A stretch of DNA of 64,000 nucleotides, from NCBI GenBank assembly GCA_020744225.1, contig JAGMWG010000007.1, forward strand, positions 1,736,001 to 1,800,000, in the 5' to 3' direction. How positions within the stretch are numbered: the stretch's first letter is position 1; each line of letters opens with the position of its first letter. The DNA is from Paraphoma chrysanthemicola (Eukaryota; Ascomycota; Dothideomycetes; Pleosporales; Phaeosphaeriaceae). The notes under the pieces were generated by a model that ran no database searches, was not told where the DNA came from, and worked only from the letters and a program-made list of their open reading frames with translations. The position numbers and the translations under genes were made by a program. Shown one piece after another: positions 43,385 through 52,938 of the stretch.

Positions 43385-44756
43385 ATGGCTGCCACTGTAG
43401 CAGACGTGATCTCGGTTGACGCGCCGATCCAAGCATGCACAGACGCAGTGCCGTCGCGCACCATCTTTCCGTTCTTGAAGCTACCCCGCGAACTGCGTGA
43501 GGTGCGTACCGTGGTGGTTTTGGACCGTATGGTTGCCTCGAGCCCCTGCTGACTGGGGACAGATCGTATACGACTATGCCTTCCAGCTCGAGGACGACCG
43601 CAGCGAACGCGCCATCCGCATCGAGCGGCGACACCTGAAATACTTCAAGCCCAGTGCTGCCGCCGTGCTGCTGGTCCTGCACCACGAGTACCTCCTGCTC
43701 AATCGCCAAGTCGCACGCGAGGCCCTCGAGATACTGTTCAAGCGACACGTCGTCTTCCTCAGCTGCGGTCCCTTTGTGCTCAAAACCTTGTTCGAGAAGA
43801 TTGAGGAGCCCAACGGGCCGGGCCGACAATGGCTGCGATGGATGAAGAATATTGAGCTGGACTGGGTGACCTTCCCCAACTTGGCGCACTACCCTCCTGA
43901 CAGGGAGAGCGGAAGAGACGAGTGGTATTGGGAGCAGGAACAGCAGGACGTCGATGTCGATCATGTGCGCGGAGCACGGTACAATGGTCACTACGACGAG
44001 TACGATCACGAAGGCCGCTACTACGATGACAACGCCTACTACGACCCGTCAGACACGAATCTATACCCATCCTTCCAGCCGCCGCCTGCTGCGGAAGCAA
44101 GTGATCCAAGTGACCCTTTTGGCTTCGCGAGCCACTACCCTTTCGCCGACCCGTCGGATCAACCCACCCAAGACTTCTCATCATATGAAGAAATATCCAC
44201 GAAGCTCGATCTCCTCGTTCAGATGGAAGTCACGCCTCTTTTCACCTATCTTGCGTCTCCTACATTCAACTTGACCAGCATCACACTCCCACTCTACTTC
44301 ATCTCAAAGGAGTCGCATCACAACCGCAGCACCACGCGCCCGGGTTACGCTCTTCCTCTGAAGATCAGGTATTGGGTACATCTCTGCGTACATGCAATCA
44401 TCATGCTAGGCACGACATCAGCATCATCTTCAGCTACGCCCTCACTCCAAATGGTTAGAGTCAAGTATCTACCCTGGGACATTTGGGCATCCATGGACCC
44501 AGCCGATGATCTGCGCCGCATGACAGAGAAAGGTGTTTGGTTTGATGACGCAGAGTCTGCTGAGGGCGGCGAGCGCCAAAGTGAGGGCGAGGCCTTTCGC
44601 GCGGTGTGGGACAGCTTAAGGAAGAAGGCTATGTTTGATGACAACGAGCGAATGGGCCTGCACGCTGATGTCAGATTCGTGCAGTGGGATGGTAACGTTG
44701 ACTCTTGGAGGGTTGGAGACGAGCTAGAGGTTGTGTTCTCGCGGCAGGCAGGATAG
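43385..44756 (+). CDS. LPxEIR-type (F-box-like) protein with acidic tyrosine-rich middle
   Basis: Exons 43385-43501 and 43563-44756 (61-nt intron), 436 aa. The junction restores FPFLKLPRELREIVYDYAFQ, the LPxELR motif of the fungal F-box-like/2EXR-like family. Residues 90-130 have the usual second element, LLLNRQVAREALEILFKRH. The middle third is disordered and rich in Asp, Tyr and His (HYDEYDHEGRYYDDNAYYDP). The C-terminal third looks folded again (VTPLFTYLASPTFNLTSITL, KIRYWVHLCVHAIIML, VRFVQWDGN). The start at 43385 is the first in-frame ATG that leaves a short N-terminus before the motif. Function unknown; a substrate adaptor or scaffold role is inference. It is the third family member in the window, but much longer than the other two. 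Confidence 0.75.
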
Positions 44757-46986
44757 GCGTACGGCCGCATCTGTCCAACGATGCATGAGTGGTGCCAATT
44801 GATCCCGCTTGACTAGGACGTGGATATTGTGGGCTGAGAGAAGACACTTAAGTTAAGATCCATGCTGACGATTAAATCCGCCGTCACTCGCAGGCCCTGC
44901 TATTGCCAGATCTGGACAATGGCGCTCCACGAAGACATGGACCACTTCCAGCTCGGATCCGTCGACCACCCATACTCAAGTGACCATCTTGCTAGCCGTA
45001 TTTCACAAACATGGTGCCGCTAGCATCGCGCTCAGTTCTATCTGTTCCTACCGGCTCCACAAGCTCAAATGGTAGCAGATGTTGATCAGGCCGGATTGAT
45101 GTCATTCCCCGTTGGAGCCATCCGGCGAGTTGACCGTTATTGCACTGACCCAACGAATCCACTGCCCAGATGCTCGCTAACTGCGGCCAAGCTTGTTGAC
45201 TCCAGTACACCCAAAGGGGTGACCAGATGTGGCCATGCAAAATCACGAACTGTGATCCGCACATGGGCATACTGGACCACCGCCATCAATTGATGGCTGA
45301 CTCCGACATTGCCTACCTTAGATTCATACGCAAATCCCATCACGTCAGACTAGACTCGTTGTCGCCGCCTCAATACTTGTAATTGCACAAGCGGACGAGA
45401 GAGTTGGGAGTACACTAGGTTTTCACCATTCTTCAAGATTCGTGAATAAAAATGGTATGCAGTGCTCAAAATATTTCAATAACAACTGCTACTTCACAAC
45501 CACATCTCTCTACATTCGCGTGGAAACAACGCCCAGTCACGCTCGGTTCGTGTGTACTTGGTGCGGACAGTACTGGACCGGACGCGACCTGTCCCAGACA
45601 CTATCCCATGCGACATTCCAGACCCGATGCGTCTCTTGCAGATATGATGTCAACTTGTCCACGAGCCTGGTACGGTTGCGAATATTTGGAACCCATTGGC
45701 ATTATAGACCCAACGACGCAATCTGTCCGCAGTGGCCTGGTAGCGATCCATCGTAGCGTCAGACTAAGACAGTGTAAATCTGCTAAAAACCTCCCAGCTG
45801 CAGATACTCGATGAAGCGTGCCCTGTAGACACGTTGCGTCCTTCAAGCCAAACGAGGCCATCGTTGCGAGAGGGCAATAATGTTTATTTCGGGGTCACAG
45901 TCTTTGCACTTGGAGTTGCGTTTCTCTTATCATCCATGATGCATAAGTGCAAAAGCGTGCGTCGCTATTCTGTCGCATGCTGTAGGCCGTCTCGATCAAG
46001 TCTTGCGACCAATGAGTGAGTCGTTTAGTTCAGGTGTGAATCACGTGCACTCTCTTTTCACAACAGTCTTTCTCGTAAACTGTGTGGAAAGCATTGCGGA
46101 AATAGTTCAGATTGACCGCAATCAGGTCTTAGTGCTACAAGTAAGGCTATTCCCTGATACCAAACAGTCTATGTACTTCTGGTCAATTCGAAACGTGAGT
46201 AAGCTTGAGATAAACATGTAGTTGGCTCAGTGGTCGGTATCTCACTCTCATTATATTACTCTTTCTCTTGGTAAACAGTATCCCACCGGATCGCCTAGCG
46301 AGTCATATCTGAAAACACGGTGATAAATGGACGCAGTTCCGCAAGCTGCCCTAGCTTCCAGGTGTGGTGTTAATTACACCACCATGTTTCGTTTGAGTTG
46401 AACGAACAGTGCGATCAGCCATCATCCAAGGTAATTCTTTGATTAGCCGTACGCTCTAATCCTTACCGTGTCTTCGCAATGTAATGCCATCATTTGCCAC
46501 GACGCCCCGTGCCCTTCTAATCTATTGCACGAGTATTGCACAATGATGGACACCTCGTAGCTGTGGTCTTCCGCACTGAAGGAATAAACAATAGCACCAA
46601 GTATACGCAAGCTGCGTCTCAATCAACACACCTGTTCACATGGGCATAAGTTGTAAGTGGAGATGCGGTATGTTTGTGAACAGAATCAGGAGGCAAAATA
46701 TCTCTTGCTTCTCGCTGAATACCTTCGGAAGGAGCTGGTCGATGCTAATGCACATGTACCACCCAATGATCACCATGAGTATTGACGGTAATGAGCTGAC
46801 CGGAGTCACGATTTCTCGAGCTCTACGAGATTGATTCTATCCGCATACATAGTGCTGGAATGCTTCACGCCTTTCAAATAACAATGACCTGTGCCAAACT
46901 CTCGACGCTCATCTAATGGCTTCCTGTTCGTACAGGTCATTTGGAAACAGCCTCAGACTAGGCCATCACACCATACCGAGATATGT
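44757..46986. other. Gene-free region
   Basis: About 2.2 kb of balanced composition with only short frames. Nothing coding, repetitive or RNA-like was recognised. Confidence 0.4.
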
Positions 46987-47310
46987 CTATGCAACGCTCT
47001 TGATGAGACGGAAGGGTGCTTCGATTACAAAATTGAAGCCTTTCCGTGATCGAACGGACAGCCAGGCCCACGAAACACGATAGAAGAGTGAGACACAGGC
47101 GTACGAACGACCATTGGAGTTCCAAGAATTTCTCCAACCGGCCTCTGAAGTTGAAATACAGACGCTGAGCTGTGATACAGCAATGTTTGGCCACTGTTTG
47201 AGACGATATGTGAGATGGGATCCAAGGCACGCACTGAGGGCAATCACAATTAAAAAAAGAACATATGTGAACAGCACGACTTTGCAGTGGTCGTTGGTCT
47301 CGTAGCTCAT
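46987..47310 (-). CDS. Doubtful small protein with one hydrophobic segment
   Basis: A 107-aa frame from the ATG at 47310 with one strong hydrophobic stretch (VVLFTYVLFLIVIALSACL) near the N-terminus, which could be a signal anchor. The remainder has no recognisable motif, and another minus frame overlaps it fully. No homologous family comes to mind. Listed only as a possibility. Confidence 0.2.
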   Translation of the reverse strand: MSYETNDHCKVVLFTYVLFLIVIALSACLGSHLTYRLKQWPNIAVSQLSVCISTSEAGWRNSWNSNGRSYACVSLFYRVSWAWLSVRSRKGFNFVIEAPFRLIKSVA

Positions 47311-47799
47311 GGCTATCCACAGAGCTATTCCGTGATTCGTGTGAGATGAGTACCTAGGCCTTGGCGTTCAAGAAGATCAAGGCGCTGACGGTATTCGGTC
47401 GAGCTGAGTGGATCACAGATGATTGGTACTGTCCCAAATCCTTGCGTACATGAGCGAACAGTGCAATGAAGACTCTGCTCGAACGAACTGGAACTTGACG
47501 CTTTGCTGGATGTAAAGCAAATAGCAGCATGACGTAGAGCTACTCGAAACAGAAGAATTCAAAGATGTACATTTAGCATATCTATTCGGCAACAACTTGA
47601 ATCATACAACCGTGCTGTCCGATTTTTCCATCCAATTTAGTCCTTTTGACAGATGAGACGTGTCAGATACACAAAGAAAAAGACTTCCAGTAGAATGTTA
47701 GTCCGACGACCTGAGGAAGGAGTCCAAGTCAAAGAAATCGTGACAGCATTCATCGTGAAGGCCGTGCTCGTCGTCCAAAATCAGCACTTAAGAGACCGC
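47311..47799. other. Intergenic, 3' side of the NTF2-like gene
   Basis: About 490 bases; nothing recognised besides likely downstream sequence of the NTF2-like gene. Confidence 0.35.
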
Positions 47800-49556
47800 C
47801 TAGAAGTCCCAGAATGACTCGGTGCCCTTCTTTCCGCCCATACCATCACCTTCGGTACGGATACCTCGCGAGGTGGCCGCTTGGCCGTTGCCGTTTTTGT
47901 TCTCCTTCTTGCCGGGCGACTCGTCAAAGAGCGACCAAGCTGCCTCTGCGCCCTTGCGGCCACCCATACCGTTGCCGGCAATGTTGATGCCCTCACGAGA
48001 ATCGGGCGAATTCTGATACAGACTCCAGTTGGTCTTGGTTGCCTTGTGGTTGTCGTCTACTTGCTTCTTCGGCGCGCTGTTCTTGGCCGCGGCCGGGCTC
48101 TCGTCCGTCATGTCCCAGTGCGCACCAAAGTCTTTGTTGCGGTTCTCATTCTTGATGGCTTGGGTGACATCGCTCAGAGGGCGTTTGATGTCGTCATCGT
48201 ACGGTGCGTCGTCTGCGTCACCCGCGGTGGTGCCCATGACATGGTCCTGGTACAGTCCCATACCCTTGTTTCCGATGCGCCCCTTGGTGGACTGCATCTT
48301 GCGCTGGCCGTCTGGTGTGCCGTCGTCAACAAATTCAAATTGTGCGTCTTGGTCCGGGCGGGCTTTGTGGACGATGGGGCGGCGAACAGGAGATGTCTCT
48401 TCCTACATTGGGGACTCAAGATTAGCGAGCGTACTCAACAGGGGCAGAGACGAGGAGGAACCTCAAGTGTCTCTGGCTGATAGAAAGGACCAACCTCGTC
48501 GTCGCTCCAGCCGAAATGGCGAACGGCCTGGGGCTGCGTCTTCGCCTTGACCTTGTTTGGTGTCGCAAAGTCCTCGAAATTCCAGTTGGCCTGGCCCTTT
48601 GCCTTGGTCTCTGGCCGAGCCGTGTTCCGTACCTTGGGCGTGTCGTCGTCGGCGTTGTCGCCGAAAGTGAAGTGGTCGTATTTCTTGGGGTTCGTCTTGA
48701 CACCGGGGCCCTTGACGGCTGCGAGCTCGTCTTCATCGACATCCTCGAACAGGCGGTTGTTCTTGAAGTTCTTGCCGCTGCCTGCTTTTACGGGAATCTT
48801 CTGCGGCGAGGGCGAGGGCGAGCCCGAGTTCTCGCCCACGAACAGCTCCGAATACTCGCGCGGCGGAGGCTTCGCGGACTGCACACGCGCGGCGGTCGGG
48901 TGGGCGGCGTGCGCGCCTTCTTCGTCGATGCTGCGCGGCTGGAAGAGCGACAAGGAGGCATGCGGATCGTTCATGGCGTTGTTGGTGGAGCCACGCGAGC
49001 GTGACGAGATGGAGACGTCGTCGGGGCCGCGCGAGGCAGTCGACGGGCGGGTCGAGGGCGCAGACTCGGGCTGGGCGACGGCGGCAGCGCTCGAGGCGAC
49101 CAGGCGCGACTGCTCCTTGCTGTCGCGGATGGGCCAGTTGCGCGAGCGGGCGCCGATGACGTCGATCTGCTTGAGGAGGGCGCCCTGGTCCCAGTAGAGG
49201 CGGACCTGCGAGATCTTGCCGGCCGGGTCGAAGTGCACCGTGTGGACCATGGGGAACGTGACGATGCGGTCGGCCACGAAGTTGTCGTCCAGGCCCGGCA
49301 GATATGCGCCGCCGCCGTTCTGGAACTCGAGCGTCGTGTCGACATCGACGCTGATGGCGCTGCGGCCCTCGACGGCGTCGACAATCTTCTGGCTCTTCTT
49401 CTTGAGCAGCTTCTCCTGCACGGCCAGGTGCTTGATGATGGCCGTCGCGTCTTGGATGCTCGTCAGCGTGGTGATGTAGTGCAGCGAGGCATTGGCCGCC
49501 AGCGCGCCCGACGACGGGTTGGCGAGGAAGGCCTGGTAGCGGTCGCGCAGAGACAT
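47800..49556 (-). CDS. NTF2-like fold protein with C-terminal tryptophan-motif repeats
   Basis: Minus strand, exons 49556-48462 and 48402-47800 (59-nt intron, donor GTTCCT), 565 aa. Residues 1-140 look like an NTF2-like domain (RDRYQAFLANPSSGALA, LEFQNGGGAYLPGLDDNFVA, VTFPMVHTVHFDPAGKISQV, RLYWDQGALLKQIDVIG). The rest is disordered and Ser/Pro/Lys-rich, and carries short tryptophan motifs: ANWNFEDFATP (323), HFGWSDDE (347), HWDMTDESP (460), NWSLYQNSP (490), AWSLFDESP (520) and ESFWDF at the C-terminus (W563). Glycine units such as GNGMGGRKG and GDGMGGKKG precede the last two. These look like repeated linear binding motifs. A fungal-specific gene of unknown role; NTF2-like domains often bind small ligands or FG-type partners. 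The start at 49556 opens the domain directly. Confidence 0.8.
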
Positions 49557-50376
49557 GGCGCGCGCAGAGGGTAGTGCTGCTGGGTACAAGATGCTGCGTG
49601 TGGGGATGCGAGCGCGTGTGTGAGTGCGAGTGCGTGTGCGTGTGCGTGCGCGTGCGGGGCCGTCTTCTTGAGCGTCGTGGTCGCACAGAGGGCCGATGTA
49701 AACAAATAACACTTCTCGCGGCGCGTGCAACGTGGACGCGAAGGCAGGTGGAAAGGAGCGAGAGAGACGACCGCAGCAGTGCCCTGGCCCCTCTGCCCCC
49801 TTGAGCCATCAGACGCACCTGCGACCCTGCTCATCATACTGGTACCGGTAGTGTTGTTGCATGCAGGGGGCAACCTTCCCGCCGTGGCCCGCCCGCGCGC
49901 AGCATGTCAACCGTCGTCTAGCCCGATGTTGCAACTAACTTGCCCGACAACGTGGGCTGTGGGTATTGCGGAGATCACCCCGGCGCGACACGCACTGCTG
50001 TGGCTCGTGGAAAAGCCCGTCACTACCAGGCAGACACTATCTCTCCCAGTGGCATACGTGTTTGTGCCATCTTTCGCACCCTGTGTTTACACTGGGCGTG
50101 CTCCCGACGTCGTATTGAGCCGAACTGGCGCGTTTCAGATGACATCCGGGCAGATTACCACTCTTCATAGCCATCCAGTGCACGCTCACGGGGACCATGT
50201 GGACAGAGTGCTTGTCATAATATAAATACTCATACATCATGGAATAGTAGTGGTGAAGCACACGCTAGGAGATGAGACAATATAAACATGGACACAACGA
50301 GACTACCTAGATACATGATCACAAAAGGAAAAACATCGCGGCGCTGTGCCAACATAACATCAACATCAACGGGCTC
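49557..50376. other. Intergenic between NTF2-like and MFS genes
   Basis: About 820 bases. Contains the promoter and leader of the NTF2-like gene with a GT/GC-rich simple repeat, and the 3' region of the MFS gene. No gene supported. Confidence 0.4.
49611..49658 (+). repeat. GT/GC-rich simple repeat in the leader of the NTF2-like gene
   Basis: Alternating GTGTG, GTGCG and GCGTG units over about 48 bases, 55-100 bases upstream of the start codon. Such alternating purine-pyrimidine DNA can adopt Z-form; any effect on expression is inference. Confidence 0.6.
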
Positions 50377-52043
50377 CTAGTCCTCCCCCATCAGACTCTC
50401 CAGGTCGTCTTCAAGGGACGACTGCTTCTCAGCATCCGCGTCGAAACAAGTCTCCCAGCACAAGACTTCGCTTGGAAAGTCCCTTTCTACACTTGGTCTT
50501 TCTCGCACAAACCATGCCAAACCCGCACCAACAGCCCCGAATAGCGCAAGGCAAGTCCATAGAGCGAAGTTGGTTGACTGAACGCTCAAGTCGTCGCTGA
50601 AGTAGTAACTTGCTCCGCTGACCGCGACGGCGAGTGCTTTGAATAAGCTAGCCACCTGCATCATCCCGACCGCTGTCCCCGCAGAGAAAGCATCTGGTGT
50701 CGTGTTCAATACAAGAAGTGCCACAAGCACAGTCGCGCCATTGGTAAGCGTGTGCTTGACGAGGATGCTGAAGATCGAGACAAGGGGTACGACGGCGGAG
50801 CATGTAGCCAGCAGCGCGAGCAGCGGTGTGATGACGTATGTCGCTGGAAACAAGAGTGAAACAGATCGGTAGAGCTTGACTAGCCCATATTTTTGCATGG
50901 CGGTTGGAACGACAAAGCAGATAATGACGCCGGCAATGCCGCGCACCATCAACACAACCACGCTGAGCCAATCACATGGAATGCCCATACCACCGTGCTG
51001 CGTGCTGCTGTGTCCGAGATGAGGTAGGAGTACGTCGAAACTGGCGGCGTGTAGCGACAATAGACAGAAAGAAGACAGGAGAACCACAAAGGATGGCGCT
51101 TGCAAGAAGTGGCCGATCTTGATGGGTTCTGGCCGAGCAAGATCGACCAGGGTGATATTAGTGTCGTGGGAGTCACGGGTAAGGAAGGCTGCCTTTTCGC
51201 AGTCCATGTCTGCCGATCGCTCCGCATGCTGGGGCAGCGTCTCTTTGAGCAGGATTGACGCGGTGAGGGCAATTGCGAATAGGACGCTGCCGCACGCAAG
51301 CTCGGATCCAAGTGTTGGGAACTTTTCCCAGACCATGCCGTATGCTTGCAGACTTTCCGACACCATACCCTGCATGAGTGGCCCCAGAGAGCCACACAAC
51401 GAGACCAGCGGCAGTCTTGCGACATTCCTTGCTCGCTCTTCTGCGGTAGAGCTCAAATCGCCGAGCATTGTCAAACTTGTGCAGATAATGGTCGAGCTGA
51501 CCATGCCAGCGAAGAAGCGGAAAATGGCACAGCCCGCGAGGCTAGTGACGAACCCTCCGCTCAAGCAGCAGATGAACATGCTCCAGAGTCCGAGCAATGT
51601 AACACGCCGCCGGCCCATGCGGTCGGTGAGAAAGCCCCAGAAGAGTCCGGTCATGCCGCCGAAAGCGTATGCGCAATCGAGGATACTGCGAAGGTAGGAT
51701 GTGGTGAGGTTGCCGCAGTAGTCGGACGAGGACAGCAGCATCTGGAGCTGTGGTTGCAGGCTTGAGGCCATGATGCTGTATTGGTTAGTGCATGTTCCAC
51801 CGTTCGCATGGGGTGTAGTTGACGAGGAGCAGCTTACGCTTCAGCGAGAAACACAAGATACACAAGCATCAATTGCATGCTCCGCGCCTTGTTGGACCCG
51901 TTCGAGATTTCATAGCTCTCCATCTCTTCCTCGACATGCAGCTCCTGCTCTTCGACGGGCACTATGTCGTACTTGCCCAGCTCCTTCACAGGAATCAGGC
52001 TCCTCATTCTCCGATGAAATCCCAGCATCTTGCCTCCGAACAT
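50377..52043 (-). CDS. Major facilitator superfamily transporter
   Basis: Minus strand, exons 52043-51838 and 51775-50377 (62-nt intron), 534 aa. The cytosolic N-terminus (about 60 residues, acidic, VEEQELHVEEE) precedes about 12 hydrophobic segments. The junction lies in helix 1 (YLVFLAEAIMASSLQPQLQ). MFS motif A, GFLTDRMGRRRV, is at about 116-127 between helices 2 and 3, and its weaker second copy is not obvious. A central loop (QHAERSADMDCEKAAFLTRD) separates the two six-helix halves. The acidic C-terminus ends DDLESLMGED. Family layout resembles fungal drug:H+ antiporter-like or YCR023C-like proteins; the substrate cannot be told. The first in-frame ATG is at 52043. Confidence 0.88.
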
Positions 52044-52938
52044 CAATTTACGTCGAATAATAACTAGGTCCAATGTACCAACGCGATGACGCGCTTACAC
52101 AGGAGCTGAACGACTTGCAGATCGCGACCAGCGCGAACCAGACAGTGAGTGAACGGCCTCCAAAGAGCACCTAAAGATAGTTGTAGAGAGTGACTGAGAA
52201 GGCTGTCAAGGGAGTGACAAACTCGCCTCAAAGAGAGCGTGGAGACGGCGAAGGCGGCAGCTGCATCGCGAAACGGAGGGGGATGGGATGGTTCGCAGGG
52301 GAGTCGGAACCCTGAAACGCACCGTGCCAGCGCCGTTGCCCCATTGGTCTCAGCTCGCATCGCTAAGCGCGACCAAGCCGCGTCCACGGCATGCAGGTGA
52401 TGTCAATCCGTTCGCTGCCATTGACCGGTCCCTGCAGGCGAACCTTTGCGGGGACAGTGGCAAGCAAATCGGCATGCGGGATTGAGAGTTGGGAGTCAGA
52501 GCGTCAAATGCATCGCAGTAAGAGTCACCAGCAAATGGGGCACACATGTGCTGCTCCACAAAGTCGTATTCTATATTACACTATCTGATGACCTCAACCC
52601 AGCCTTGAAAGAAGAAGAAGGGGGGAGATCGAAATCAGTCTATCAGCAGGGAAAACCCAATCTCAAAACAACGCTTGTTTGTTTTTTCGAGATTTTCTGA
52701 TTCTGGGCGTGAGGTGTCGTATCAATGACACTCACGAGAGCAGAGAAGGAAAATATCATAATCATGATGCCCGAGTCCATAATGCCTCCTCTTTCCACGT
52801 GTCAATCATGTTCGCGGTCGCAAATACAAATGCCTAAACTCCAGCTTGGGTAGAGCTGCTACCGTGTGCACACGAAAATGGTAAGAAAATGGCTATCCAA
52901 ATGCCCGCTCGTCATCGTATGTAATGCAACGTCGCAAA
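52044..52938. other. Intergenic between MFS and C2H2 genes
   Basis: About 895 bases; promoter side of the MFS gene and 3' side of the zinc-finger gene. Only short frames. Confidence 0.4.

Noticed and set aside
48733..49818. Long second minus-strand frame (about 360 codons) over the NTF2-like gene
   Set aside because: Arg/Ala/Pro-rich shadow of the real frame in GC-rich DNA; no domain.
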